The notes: generated by a model not told the origin, from the letters alone. A DNA stretch of 44,740 bases from Collinsella aerofaciens (GCF_019131995.1 NZ_JAHONA010000018.1:1-44740), one strand, 5' to 3'. Numbered from the stretch's first letter, positions 14,702-25,577 are shown. Numbers and translations: made by a program.

Positions 14702-17152
14702 CTAAATCAGCCTAAAATGCTCGAGCGCCGCAACGACACCGTCGTGATCGACGGTGTCGGTCACGTAATCGGCCTTATCCTTGAGATAGTCTGGTGCGTT
14801 GCCCATGGCGATACCGACATCGACGGCGTTCATCAGCGAGATGTCATTGCTGGCGTCGCCAATGCCGTATACGGTTCCGTGGTGGGGATCGAGGGCGTCG
14901 AGTACAGACTGGATGCCCCCGCGCTTCGTGCATTCGCGGGGCGAGATTTCGGTTACCTCGAGTTCGAGCTCGTTAAAGCACAGCAGCGGCTCAAGTGCCT
15001 TATCTTGAGCGATGTGGTTGGCGAGCGATGTAGACATCAAGATCTTGTAGACACTGTAATGTTGCAGCTGCGTGACTGCGTCGCCCAGGGTGCGCGCGTA
15101 TCCGGGGGCATCGGGGGCATCGGCACTCATGCGCACGACGCCGTTGAGGCCCTCAAAGCGGATGACCTCGCCCGATTGCTCAAGATAGGGGGCAAGATGC
15201 TGCAGCATGCTGGGCGTCATCGACAGATCGCGAATTGCGTGTCCGTTGATCTCGGCGTAACCGCCCGCAAGACAGACGATGCCGGTCCAGGGCAGCTCAA
15301 GAAGTTTGGGGTGGATGCAGCTCAGGGTGCGTCCCGTGCAGATAAAGGCCATGTTGCCGTTGGCGACAAACTCGCGGATTGCCTGCGAAACCGCCTCGTT
15401 GGGATAGGGGGAGAGGTCCCGCTCGTCTTCGGGAAGGTCTTGGGCGAGCCTGGGGTCTTGCCAGGCGAGCGTTCCGTCGATATCGAAGAAGCAGATATCG
15501 CCGCGCTTATGGGCTGCGCTGGCGGCAGGGGAGGCCGAGGTGGTGGGCACAAATTCCGGCTCGAGGCCCATGATCTGGTCAAAATGCTCTTTAACGCGGG
15601 GAACGGAGATGCCGATGACCACCTGGGCGGTCTTGCCCGTAATGATGAGGCCCTTGGCGCCCACCGCGACAAACGACGCGTTATCTGCAACGATGGAAGG
15701 GTCTGCGACCTCGACGCGCAGGCGCGTGGCGCAGTTGGTTGCGCCCACGATATTGCCAACGCCACCTAAAAGCTGAATTACCCGCTCAGCGAGGACGTGA
15801 TCTTGATCGGACCGACTATCGACCTCGTCATTGGGGGATTGCTCTTTGGCAAAGTCGCTTCCCGTTAAACAATCGATTGCCGCGCGATTGGCAACATGAT
15901 CCTCGCGGCCCGGTGTCTTAAGGTCATAGACCAAGATGAGTGCTCGAAAACTAACAAAAAAGATGAGGCTAAAGGCAAGGCCGATACCGAGCGCCAAAAG
16001 ATAGGCACCGGCATGCGTGCGCATGAGCGGAATAAAGTTGAAGGCTGCCATCTCCATGAGGCCGCCCGAGAAGATGCCGACGATGCCAAAGAGATTCATG
16101 GTTGTGGCAAGGCAAGACGATAAGACGGCGTAGAGCAAAAAGAGCCCGGGGTGGGTGAACATAAAGAGAAACTCGAGTGGCTCGGTAACGCCGCAAACCA
16201 CCGAGGCGACGATGGCGGGCAAAAGGATGACCTTAAGGCCGGCGCGGCGCTCTGGTTTTGCGGTGGAGTAGAACGCGGCTGCGATGGCGGGAAGGCCAAA
16301 GAGCTTGACCCAGCCGGTGGCGGTAAAACCGGCCCACGGCGCAAGTTCATTAAGGGGGCGCGTGCTATGGGAGAGGATGGGGAGCAAGCTGCTCCACGTG
16401 GCGTAGATGCCGTCGTTAATGACCAGGTTGTCGTAGTAGATCGGCATGTAGAGCAGGTGGTGCAGCCCCATGGGCTCGAGCGCTCGCTCCAAAAGCACAA
16501 AGATGCCCACGCCAAAGGGGCCGACGCTCGTAAGTGCATGGCGCAGCGTTTCGGTCATTGCGTATACGGAGGGCACGATGGCGGCCGAGATAGCGGCAAG
16601 GGCAAACACGGCAAAAAAGCTGATGAGGTAGACCAGCGAGGAGCCCGAGAAGGTGCCGAGCCAATCGGGAACCTTGGCATCGTAGAAGCGGTCATGGATG
16701 GCGACGACGGTTGCCGATACCGCCAGCGGGCCGATAATGCCGGTGTCGAGCGTCTTGATGCCGTCGATGATGGTGATGCCGCTAGCGGAGGTCAAAGACG
16801 ACGGGTACTTAAGTCCAAGATTGTCTCCGCTCAGCTTAATGATCTCGCTCAAAAAGAAGCAGTAGGCAAAATAGGCGACGAGAGCCTCGAGGCAGCAACG
16901 AGCCGGTTGTTTTTGGGCAAGACCGATGGGCAGCGCTACGGCAAAAAGGAGCGGGAGGCGTTTAAAGACCGTCCACGAGCCGCGCTGGATGATGGTCCAA
17001 AAAGCGTACCAAGGGGTTCCGTATACGGCGAGATCGCCGACGATGTCCGCAGTCGTTGCGAGAGCGGAGACGCCGACCATGAGGCCCGATATAGAAAACA
17101 GCATGGCGGGAGCGAACATTGCCCCGCCAAAGCGTTGGATTTTTTGCAGCAT
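14702..17152 (-). CDS. PTS EIIC-EIIB (glucose/maltose type) fused to a HAD phosphatase
   Basis: An 816-aa fusion. Residues 1 to about 410 are a glucose-superfamily EIIC permease, with the substrate motif GVTEPLEFLFMF and the GLHHLLYMPIYY region as in MalX. Residues about 445-520 are EIIB, with the phospho-accepting cysteine Cys474 in TNCATRLRV. Residues about 548-816 are a Cof-type HAD hydrolase, with FFDIDGTL (Asp557/Asp559), TGRTL, a conserved KRGGI lysine and GIGDASNDISLM. EIIA is absent here and would be supplied in trans. The HAD part could dephosphorylate the imported sugar phosphate, but that is inference. GGAAGG lies six bases before the ATG. It is divergent from the GntR regulator, with two TTGTTTAAACAA-like sites between. 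Confidence 0.9.
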   Translation of the reverse strand: MLQKIQRFGGAMFAPAMLFSISGLMVGVSALATTADIVGDLAVYGTPWYAFWTIIQRGSWTVFKRLPLLFAVALPIGLAQKQPARCCLEALVAYFAYCFFLSEIIKLSGDNLGLKYPSSLTSASGITIIDGIKTLDTGIIGPLAVSATVVAIHDRFYDAKVPDWLGTFSGSSLVYLISFFAVFALAAISAAIVPSVYAMTETLRHALTSVGPFGVGIFVLLERALEPMGLHHLLYMPIYYDNLVINDGIYATWSSLLPILSHSTRPLNELAPWAGFTATGWVKLFGLPAIAAAFYSTAKPERRAGLKVILLPAIVASVVCGVTEPLEFLFMFTHPGLFLLYAVLSSCLATTMNLFGIVGIFSGGLMEMAAFNFIPLMRTHAGAYLLALGIGLAFSLIFFVSFRALILVYDLKTPGREDHVANRAAIDCLTGSDFAKEQSPNDEVDSRSDQDHVLAERVIQLLGGVGNIVGATNCATRLRVEVADPSIVADNASFVAVGAKGLIITGKTAQVVIGISVPRVKEHFDQIMGLEPEFVPTTSASPAASAAHKRGDICFFDIDGTLAWQDPRLAQDLPEDERDLSPYPNEAVSQAIREFVANGNMAFICTGRTLSCIHPKLLELPWTGIVCLAGGYAEINGHAIRDLSMTPSMLQHLAPYLEQSGEVIRFEGLNGVVRMSADAPDAPGYARTLGDAVTQLQHYSVYKILMSTSLANHIAQDKALEPLLCFNELELEVTEISPRECTKRGGIQSVLDALDPHHGTVYGIGDASNDISLMNAVDVGIAMGNAPDYLKDKADYVTDTVDHDGVVAALEHFRLI

Positions 17153-17193
17153 GTTCTGCCTTCCGAATATCGAGGCGCGTTGCGCGTGGGGAA

Positions 17194-17205
17194 ACGTTTA
17201 AACAA
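17194..17205. promoter_or_regulatory. operator-like palindrome, site 1
   Basis: ACGTTTAAACAA matches the consensus TTGTTTAAACAA at 10 of 12 positions. It is 42 nt upstream of the PTS-HAD start, where a repressor of that gene would be expected. Confidence 0.55.
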
Positions 17206-17315
17206 TGGATTCATTGTAGAGGACCAGACGATTGTCGTGCCGGCAGTTTTGAGCGAAACCGATTTGGGCACGACAGAAACCGTCAACGGTTAAATCCTGT
17301 CGCTTTACCGATATT

Positions 17316-17327
17316 CGGTTTAAACAA
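17316..17327. promoter_or_regulatory. operator-like palindrome, site 2
   Basis: CGGTTTAAACAA matches the same consensus at 10 of 12 positions and lies 54 nt upstream of the GntR gene, consistent with autoregulation. Confidence 0.55.
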
Positions 17328-17381
17328 CTTTAAGAAATGCTATCGTGCCTAGCCGGAAATAAATAATGTAGAGGTGAAACA

Positions 17382-18101
17382 ATGCCAAAAGCAATATACG
17401 AAGGAATCTACCGAGAAATACGCTCGCGCATCATTAATGGGACCTATGCGTTTCAGGAGATGCTGCCAACCGAAGCCGAGCTGACCGCGGAATTTGGCTG
17501 CACGCGCAATACCGTCCGCCGCGCTTTGAGCATGCTGGCCGACGGGATGTTTGTGCAGCCCATACACGGCAAGGGCGTGCGCGTTATTTGGCTTAAGGGC
17601 GAAACCGACATGTTGGGCGCACTCGAAGAGGTTGAGTCGTTTGGCGAGTTTGCAAAGCGCAACAATGCCGTTGCATCGACGGACGTTAAGTCTTTTGAAC
17701 ATCTGGTCTGCACCGAGCAACTCTCTCGTCGCCTGGGCTTTAAGGTGGGCGAGAAGTTGATTCGCGTGGTGCGCGTCCGTAGCCTTAACGGTAACGCTCG
17801 CCAGGTGGACCACGGCTATTTTCTGGAGTCGATCGCCAAAGGCCTGACACCCGAGATCGCCGCAAGGTCAATTTATGACTATCTGGAGCACAAGCGCGGC
17901 GTCAAAGTGATGGCGAGTCGTCGTACGGTGAGTGTCGAGCTCGCCAACGATGAGGACTGCAGCTACTTGGACCTTGGTAAGTACAACTGCGTCGCCGTTA
18001 TGGAGAGCCAATCGTACACCTCGGACGGCATCTTGTTCGAGGTCACGCACGCCCGTACGCACCCCGAGATCTTCCACTACCGCGTCAACTCCAAGCGATA
18101 G
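17382..18101 (+). CDS. GntR/HutC-family regulator with UTRA domain (TreR-like)
   Basis: A 239-aa transcription factor. The N-terminal winged helix (about residues 5-70, with LPTEAELTAEFGCTRNTVRRAL) is typical of GntR proteins, and the UTRA ligand-binding domain fills about 80-235. UTRA regulators usually sense phosphorylated sugars. GAGGTGAAAC gives a good ribosome-binding site. It is divergent from the PTS-HAD gene and upstream of the ABC importer, with TTGTTTAAACAA-like sites in both intergenic regions. It is the natural candidate for the local alpha-glucoside regulator; palindromes of this kind suit TreR-type proteins. Confidence 0.9.
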   Translation: MPKAIYEGIYREIRSRIINGTYAFQEMLPTEAELTAEFGCTRNTVRRALSMLADGMFVQPIHGKGVRVIWLKGETDMLGALEEVESFGEFAKRNNAVASTDVKSFEHLVCTEQLSRRLGFKVGEKLIRVVRVRSLNGNARQVDHGYFLESIAKGLTPEIAARSIYDYLEHKRGVKVMASRRTVSVELANDEDCSYLDLGKYNCVAVMESQSYTSDGILFEVTHARTHPEIFHYRVNSKR

Positions 18102-18142
18102 CCGGCTAGCTCGCAGCCTGACGAGACTCATGCCCTCAAAGC

Positions 18143-18193
18143 GAAAACGCCCGGTCAAACCGACGATGTATCGGCTTGACCGGGCGTTTTCTC
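18143..18193 (+). terminator. intrinsic terminator after the GntR gene
   Basis: GAAAACGCCCGGTCAA pairs with TTGACCGGGCGTTTTC, with an inner CGA/TCG extension, and ends in TTTTCTCT. Confidence 0.9.
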
Positions 18194-18212
18194 TGCATTC
18201 GATAATAAATAA

Positions 18213-18224
18213 TTGTTTATACAA
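18213..18224. promoter_or_regulatory. operator-like palindrome, site 3
   Basis: TTGTTTATACAA matches TTGTTTAAACAA at 11 of 12 positions and lies in the importer promoter region, 75 nt upstream of site 4. Confidence 0.55.
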
Positions 18225-18250
18225 AACTTGTCAAGTATCAAGTTGAAATT

Positions 18251-18262
18251 ACCGTTCACCGA
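18251..18262 (+). promoter_or_regulatory. shared upstream box ACCGTTCACCGA (importer promoter)
   Basis: This 12-mer recurs, exactly or with one or two substitutions, in three other sugar promoters of the window (37319, 43666, and on the minus strand at 27273-27284). Here it is 25 nt upstream of operator site 4. Confidence 0.5.
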
Positions 18263-18287
18263 AGTTTTTCTACCGCTCTAGTAATAC

Positions 18288-18299
18288 TTGTTCAAACAA
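18288..18299. promoter_or_regulatory. operator-like palindrome, site 4
   Basis: TTGTTCAAACAA (11 of 12 consensus matches) has 5-bp arms and a 2-nt centre. It is 108 nt before the solute-binding protein start and overlaps a possible -10/+1 region (TAATAC at 18282). Confidence 0.55.
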
Positions 18300-18407
18300 C
18301 TAGCCAAATAGCGTATCGTTCAAATCAGCAAAAGGGGCAAAGTCCCCGAGCCAATCTCCGAAGGCGGCGGCAAAGGGTGCCGCCACGGTGTGAAAGGGTG
18401 GATTGTA

Positions 18408-19724
18408 ATGAAGAACGAAATGAGCAGAAGGCAGTTCCTGGGCTTTGCTGGTTCCGCGGCTGCGGTTCTTGGTCTGGGTCTCGTGGGCTGCGGTGGTTCT
18501 GCCGGCTCCGGCTCCTCTGCTTCTGGTGACGCTGCTGAGGTCTACTTCCTCCAATTCAAGCCCGAGGTCGACAAGGAGTGGAAGGAGATCGCCAAGGCCT
18601 ATAAGAAGGAGAAGGGCGTCGAGGTCAAGATCGTGACCGCTGCCTCCAACACCTACGAGGAGAAGCTTAAGTCCGAGATGTCCAAGAGCTCCGCTCCGAC
18701 CCTGTTCCAGGTCAACGGTCCCACCGGTCTTAAGAACTGGAAGGACTACTGCGCCGACCTGTCCGATACCAAGCTCCGCGGTGAGCTCATTGACGACTCC
18801 CTGGCTCTGCAGTCCGATGGCAAGGATCTGGGTATCGACTGGGTCCAGGAGAGCTACGGCATCATCTACAACAAGCAGCTGCTCGAGAAGGCTGGCTACA
18901 AGGCCGAGGACATCAACTCCTTCGACAAGCTGAAGGCTTGTGCCGACGACATCCAGGCCCGCAAGGACGAGCTCGGCATTGAGGGCGCCTTTACTTCCGC
19001 CGGCATGGATGACTCCTCCAGCTGGCGCTACACCACCCACCTCGCCAACCTCCCGCTCTACTACGAGTTCGAGAAGGAGCACAACCAGGAGGACGACGAG
19101 ATCAAGGGCGAGTATCTCGACAACTTCAAGCAGATTTTCGACCTGTACATCACCGACTCCACCTGCGATCCTTCGCAGCTTGCCTCCAAGACCGGCGACG
19201 ACGCCACCAACGAGTTCGCAACCGGCAAGGCCGTCTTCTATCAGAACGGTTCTTGGGCCTACGCTGACCTCACCAAGGCCGGCATGACCGACGATCAGAT
19301 TGGCATGATGCCCATCTACATCGGTGTCGACGGCGAGGAGAACCAGGGCCTGTGCTCCGGCGGCGAGAACTACTGGTGCGTCAGCTCCCAGGCTTCCGAG
19401 GATGCCCAGAAGGCCACCGAGGACTTCATGTATTGGTGCGTCACTTCTGACACCGCCACCAGCATCATCGCTGACAAGATGGGTCTGACTGCCCCGTTCA
19501 AGAGCGCTAAGGAGACCACCAACGTCTTCTCGCAGCAGGCCGTTGCCATGGCCAAGGACGGCAAGAAGACCGTCGCTTGGGACTTCGTTTACATCCCCTC
19601 TGAGGAGTGGAAGAAGAACCTCAAGCAGGCTCTGATTGCCTATGCTGCCGACAACAGCAAGTGGGACGGCGTCAAGAACGCCTTCGTCGATGGCTGGAAG
19701 ACCGAGAAGGCTGCTTCCGAGTAA
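18408..19724 (+). CDS. ABC sugar importer, extracellular solute-binding lipoprotein (MalE-like)
   Basis: A 438-aa family-1 solute-binding protein. The N-terminus has the Tat-like SRRQFLGF followed by a hydrophobic stretch and the lipobox LVGC, so it is exported and lipid-anchored. A Gly/Ser linker follows, then a bilobed binding fold. I start it at ATG 18408, which has AAAGGGTGG upstream; an in-frame GTG at 18390 overlaps that site. It leads an importer operon, and its neighbours glgP and malQ point to maltodextrin as substrate (inference). Confidence 0.92.
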   Translation: MKNEMSRRQFLGFAGSAAAVLGLGLVGCGGSAGSGSSASGDAAEVYFLQFKPEVDKEWKEIAKAYKKEKGVEVKIVTAASNTYEEKLKSEMSKSSAPTLFQVNGPTGLKNWKDYCADLSDTKLRGELIDDSLALQSDGKDLGIDWVQESYGIIYNKQLLEKAGYKAEDINSFDKLKACADDIQARKDELGIEGAFTSAGMDDSSSWRYTTHLANLPLYYEFEKEHNQEDDEIKGEYLDNFKQIFDLYITDSTCDPSQLASKTGDDATNEFATGKAVFYQNGSWAYADLTKAGMTDDQIGMMPIYIGVDGEENQGLCSGGENYWCVSSQASEDAQKATEDFMYWCVTSDTATSIIADKMGLTAPFKSAKETTNVFSQQAVAMAKDGKKTVAWDFVYIPSEEWKKNLKQALIAYAADNSKWDGVKNAFVDGWKTEKAASE

Positions 19725-19755
19725 GCAGTTGCTGCCCAAGCTATCTGATTAGCGA

Positions 19756-19791
19756 CAGGGGGCGGGCAGACGTTGGTTTGCCCGCCCCCTG
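19756..19791 (+). other. intercistronic hairpin after the binding-protein gene
   Basis: CAGGGGGCGGGCA and TGCCCGCCCCCTG form a perfect 13-bp stem with a 10-nt loop and no T-tract. A hairpin at this place typically protects the abundant binding-protein mRNA and attenuates readthrough into the permeases. Confidence 0.75.
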
Positions 19792-19811
19792 CATATTGAA
19801 AGGACCCTTCT

Positions 19812-20666
19812 ATGGGCAAAGCACTCAAGCGCTGGTGGCCGCTCTTTATGCTGCCCACGTGTCTGGCGTTTATGATCGGGTTCGTGATCCCCTTTATCCA
19901 GGGTTTCTATCTCTCGTTCTGCCAGTTTATTACCATCAACAACACGCACTTTGTCGGTATCGAGAACTACGTGCGCGCACTGTCCGATCCGCAGTTTGCC
20001 ACGTCGTTCTTCTTTACCGTGGCGTTTGCCTTCCTGTCGACGGTGCTCATCAACGTGATCGCCCTGGCCATTGCGCAGGCGCTCACCCGCAAGGCGCTCA
20101 AAGGCACCAACATCTTCCGTACGATCTTCTTTATGCCTAACCTGATCGGCGGCATCGTGCTGGGCTACATTTGGCAGATTCTGATCAACTGCCTGCTCTC
20201 CAACGTGGGCGCCCAGCTCATCGCTCTTAACTCTGCTGCTGGCTTCTGGGGCCTTATCATCCTGACCCTGTGGCAGCAGGTCGGCTACATGATGATCATC
20301 TACATCGCTGGTCTGCAGTCCATTCCGTCCGATTACATCGAGGCCGCCAAGGTCGACGGCGCTACGGCATGGCAGACGTTTTGGAAGGTTAAGATCCCTA
20401 ACCTGATGCCGACCATCACCATCTGCCTGTTCCTGTCCATCACCAACGGCTTTAAGCTGTTCGACCAGAACCTCGCCCTTACCGGCGGCGCCCCCGCGCA
20501 CTCCACCGAGATGCTCGCCCTGAACATCTACAACACGTTCTATTCGCGTGCCGGTATCGCATGGCAGGGCATTGGTCAGGCCAAGGCGGTTATCTTCTGC
20601 ATCCTGGTCGTGGCCATCTCCATGATCCAGCTTAAGGCCACGAGGTCCAAGGAGGTGCAGCAGTAA
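19812..20666 (+). CDS. ABC sugar importer permease (MalF-type)
   Basis: A 284-aa inner-membrane permease with about six hydrophobic segments and the cytoplasmic EAA loop (YIEAAKVDGATAWQTFWKVKIPNL) that docks on the ATPase. GAAAGG lies before the ATG. Its stop overlaps the ATG of the next permease by one base (TAATG), so the two are translationally coupled. It lacks the long periplasmic insertion of E. coli MalF, as usual for Gram-positive homologues. Confidence 0.93.
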   Translation: MGKALKRWWPLFMLPTCLAFMIGFVIPFIQGFYLSFCQFITINNTHFVGIENYVRALSDPQFATSFFFTVAFAFLSTVLINVIALAIAQALTRKALKGTNIFRTIFFMPNLIGGIVLGYIWQILINCLLSNVGAQLIALNSAAGFWGLIILTLWQQVGYMMIIYIAGLQSIPSDYIEAAKVDGATAWQTFWKVKIPNLMPTITICLFLSITNGFKLFDQNLALTGGAPAHSTEMLALNIYNTFYSRAGIAWQGIGQAKAVIFCILVVAISMIQLKATRSKEVQQ

Positions 20667-21505
20667 TGAAACGCGATAAGGTTATCAACCGCGCGCTCTC
20701 GATTTTCTTTACGATCCTGTCGCTCGCGTGGATCTACCCCGTGTTCATGATTGCGCTTAATTCTTTTAAGAAAGCGACCGCAATCAGCACCACCACGGCA
20801 TTCGATCTGCTCACGCCCGAGACGTTCAACGGCCTCGCAAACTACATGCACGCCCTTAACGAGCAGGGCTTTGCCTCGGCATTTATGTACTCGCTCATCA
20901 TCACGGTCACGTCGGTCGTGCTGATCTTGGTGTGCTGCTCCATGTGCGCTTGGTACGTGGTTCGTGTTAACAACAAGATCTCGAACTTCTTCTATTACCT
21001 GTTCGTCTTCTCGATGGTCGTGCCCTTCCAGATGCTCATGTTCACGCTGTCCAATTTGGCGGACCGCATCGGCTTCAACACGCCGTTCAACATCTGCTTT
21101 ATCTACCTCGGCTTTGGCGCGGGCCTGGCGGTCTTTATGTTCGCCGGCTTTGTAAAGAACATTCCGCTCGAGATCGAAGAGGCGGCCATGATCGACGGCT
21201 GCAACCCGGTCCAGGTGTTCTTTAAGATCGTCCTTCCCATCATGAAGCCCACCTATCTTTCGGTCGGCATCCTCGAGACCATGTGGGTCTGGAACGACTA
21301 TCTGCTGCCCTACCTTACGCTCGACTCCACCAAGTACAAGACCATTCCTATCTTGATCCAGTACTTCCGCGGCGGCTACGGCCACGTCGAGCTCGGCCCC
21401 ATGATGGCCTGCATCATGATGGTCGTTATCCCCATCGTTATCATGTACATCCTCTGTCAGAAGTACATCATCGACGGCGTGGTGGCAGGTGCCGTCAAGG
21501 GCTGA
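20666..21505 (+). CDS. ABC sugar importer permease (MalG-type)
   Basis: The second permease subunit, 279 aa, with about six membrane spans and an EAA loop (EIEEAAMIDGCNPVQVFFKIVLPIM). It overlaps the preceding gene by one base and would pair with it to form the translocation channel. Confidence 0.93.
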   Translation: MKRDKVINRALSIFFTILSLAWIYPVFMIALNSFKKATAISTTTAFDLLTPETFNGLANYMHALNEQGFASAFMYSLIITVTSVVLILVCCSMCAWYVVRVNNKISNFFYYLFVFSMVVPFQMLMFTLSNLADRIGFNTPFNICFIYLGFGAGLAVFMFAGFVKNIPLEIEEAAMIDGCNPVQVFFKIVLPIMKPTYLSVGILETMWVWNDYLLPYLTLDSTKYKTIPILIQYFRGGYGHVELGPMMACIMMVVIPIVIMYILCQKYIIDGVVAGAVKG

Positions 21506-21529
21506 TGCCGTAACTGTTTTGCAAGTTTC

Positions 21530-21556
21530 TGCGGCGCCCCTCAGCGCGGCGCCGCA
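21530..21556 (+). other. intercistronic hairpin between permease and ATPase genes
   Basis: TGCGGCGCC (21530-21538) and GGCGCCGCA (21548-21556) form a 9-bp perfect stem without a T-tract, placed about 17 nt before the ATPase start. Confidence 0.55.
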
Positions 21557-21573
21557 TATCGAAAGGTAAAGAC

Positions 21574-22773
21574 ATGGCCGAGATCGTTCTCAAACATGTT
21601 CAGAAGGTGTATCCCAACACCGAGTCCAAAAAGAAGGGCTTCTTTGGCAAAAAGAAGAAGACCGAGGAGAAGAAGCACAACCTCAAGGTTACCGAGGACG
21701 GTGTGCTCGCTGTAGAGGACTTCAACCTCACCGTTCACGACCAGGAGTTCGTCGTCCTCGTTGGCCCCTCTGGCTGCGGTAAGTCCACGACGATGCGCAT
21801 GGTCGCCGGCCTGGAGGACATCACCTCGGGCGATGTGCTCATCGACGGCAAGCGCGTCAACGACGTGGCGCCCAAGGACCGCGACATCGCCATGGTGTTC
21901 CAGAGCTATGCTCTGTACCCCAATATGACGGTGTACGAGAACATGGCGTTTACGCTTGAGCTCAAGAAGGTCCCCAAGGACGAGATCGACCGCAAGGTTC
22001 GCTCTGCTGCCGAGATTCTGGGCATTACCGAGTACCTCGACCGTAAGCCCAAGGCGCTTTCGGGCGGCCAGCGCCAGCGTGTCGCTATCGGCCGCGCCAT
22101 CGTGCGTGACCCCAAGGTCTTCCTGATGGACGAGCCACTGTCCAACCTGGACGCCAAGCTTCGTAACCAGATGCGTGCCGAGCTCATTAAGCTGCGCCAC
22201 GAGATCAAGGGCACGTTCATTTATGTTACTCACGACCAGACCGAGGCTATGACCCTCGGTGACCGTATCGTGGTCATGAAGGACGGCGTCGTCCAGCAGA
22301 TCGCCACCCCGCAGGAGGTCTTCAACCATCCCGCGAACATCTTCGTCGCCGGCTTTATCGGCGTGCCGCAGATGAACTTCTTCGATGCCCAGCTGGTGCG
22401 CTCGGGCAACGGCTTTACCGTCAAGACCGAGGATATGAACGTGGCGCTCGCCCCCGAGACTTGCGCTCAGCTTGCCCTCAACTGGGACGGCGGCGACGTG
22501 AAGGAGATTACGGCCGGCGTGCGTCCCGAGCAGATCCTGCTTGCCGACAAGGGCGAGGAGGGCGCGCTCCAGGGTACCGTCGAGGTGACCGAGCTCATGG
22601 GCTCGACCGAGCATGTCCACGTGACCGCTCCCGACGGCCAGTTTGTCCTGATTATCCCCGTCGTCGACCTCGAGGCCAAGGGCGCGCTCAAGGCTGGCGA
22701 CACCATCTGGTTCAAGTTCGAGAAGAACGCGACCCACCTCTTCGATAAGGTCTCTGGCAAGAACCTTATCTAG
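21574..22773 (+). CDS. ABC sugar importer ATPase (MsmK/UgpC/MalK type) with lysine-rich insertion
   Basis: The ATPase has Walker A GPSGCGKST, the Q-loop region, signature LSGGQRQRVAIGRA, Walker B VFLMDEPLSNLDA and a H-loop (VTHDQTEA), followed by a C-terminal TOBE-like regulatory domain. At 399 aa it exceeds the usual ~365-375. The excess is a Lys/Glu-rich insertion at about residues 12-37 (including KKGFFGKKKKTEEKK) inside the first beta strands. MsmK-type ATPases often serve several sugar importers. The gene is last in the operon and is followed by a terminator. Confidence 0.94.
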   Translation: MAEIVLKHVQKVYPNTESKKKGFFGKKKKTEEKKHNLKVTEDGVLAVEDFNLTVHDQEFVVLVGPSGCGKSTTMRMVAGLEDITSGDVLIDGKRVNDVAPKDRDIAMVFQSYALYPNMTVYENMAFTLELKKVPKDEIDRKVRSAAEILGITEYLDRKPKALSGGQRQRVAIGRAIVRDPKVFLMDEPLSNLDAKLRNQMRAELIKLRHEIKGTFIYVTHDQTEAMTLGDRIVVMKDGVVQQIATPQEVFNHPANIFVAGFIGVPQMNFFDAQLVRSGNGFTVKTEDMNVALAPETCAQLALNWDGGDVKEITAGVRPEQILLADKGEEGALQGTVEVTELMGSTEHVHVTAPDGQFVLIIPVVDLEAKGALKAGDTIWFKFEKNATHLFDKVSGKNLI

Positions 22774-22841
22774 GCCCGGTGCATCCAGGCCCTCCCTTTG
22801 GGCGACTGCGGTATTGCCATCCTTTTGCCGCGGTCACATAT

Positions 22842-22885
22842 AAGGCTCCCCTCCCGTCCACTGGGCGAGAGGGGAGCCTTTCTTT
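22842..22885 (+). terminator. intrinsic terminator of the importer operon
   Basis: AAGGCTCCCCTC (22842-22853) pairs with GAGGGGAGCCTT (22869-22880), a 12-bp perfect stem, followed by TCTTTGTGTT. Confidence 0.85.
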
Positions 22886-22912
22886 GTGTTGGGGCTGTCT
22901 GACCGGTCGTTT

Positions 22913-23130
22913 GTCTCGATCTGTAACGGGTGAGGCTGATTTCGGACGTTAGATGTTACAGATCGAGACGGTTCCGCTGAGCTAACCATTTCATCTAAAT
23001 CTGTAACACCAAAGGTGAATTTCAGCTGCTAGATGTTACAGATCGAGATAAACCCAAGGGGAGGGGCCGGTATGTCTCAATCTGTAACAGCTGGGACCGT
23101 TTTTACCGAGTAGTTGTTACAGATCGAGAT
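22913..23130. repeat. three-unit tandem palindrome array
   Basis: Three units have 15-nt arms related to GTCTCGATCTGTAAC and its inverse GTTACAGATCGAGAC. Unit 1 is 22913-22969, unit 2 is 22993-23049 and unit 3 is 23074-23130. Each loop is exactly 27 nt, and the gaps are 23 and 24 nt, so the pitch is 80-81 nt. Unit 1 arms pair perfectly; unit 2 has two mismatches, unit 3 one. The loops have diverged but units 1 and 2 share ATTTC and TAGAT. The array fills the space between convergent gene ends, and no gene is visible in it. Confidence 0.85.
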
Positions 23131-23167
23131 TGTTTGGCCGAGTCGGGTCACAGGGTAACGTGCGGGC

Positions 23168-23199
23168 ACAAAAAACGGAGCCGTGTTGCCACGACTCCG
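23168..23199 (-). terminator. intrinsic terminator of the malQ-glgP operon
   Basis: On the minus strand CGGAGTCGTG pairs with CACGGCTCCG across a short loop and is followed by a run of T (the A-run at 23170-23175 on the plus strand). Confidence 0.8.
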
Positions 23200-23229
23200 C
23201 TTTCAAGAGGATGGGTAAAGGAAACGAAA

Positions 23230-25497
<2,268 letters not shown>

Positions 25498-25543
25498 GTT
25501 TTCTCCTGTGATGGGTTGTTTCATGTCTGCAATTCATAAGAAG

Positions 25544-25577
25544 CCCGCGCGAGGGGATTGGGGTGGCCTCGCGCGGG
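25544..25577 (-). other. intercistronic hairpin between malQ and glgP
   Basis: CCCGCGCGAGG and CCTCGCGCGGG form an 11-bp perfect stem with a 12-nt loop and no T-tract, so it is more likely an mRNA-processing or stability element than a terminator. Confidence 0.6.

Noticed and set aside
18300..19739. Minus-strand open frame of 479 codons opposite the solute-binding protein
   Set aside because: Shadow of a well-supported gene; the Leu/Val/Gly/Asp-rich composition is typical of antisense frames.
22913..23130. CRISPR array
   Set aside because: Repeat orientation alternates, the repeat is only about 15 nt, spacers are of two length classes, there are just three units and no cas genes nearby.
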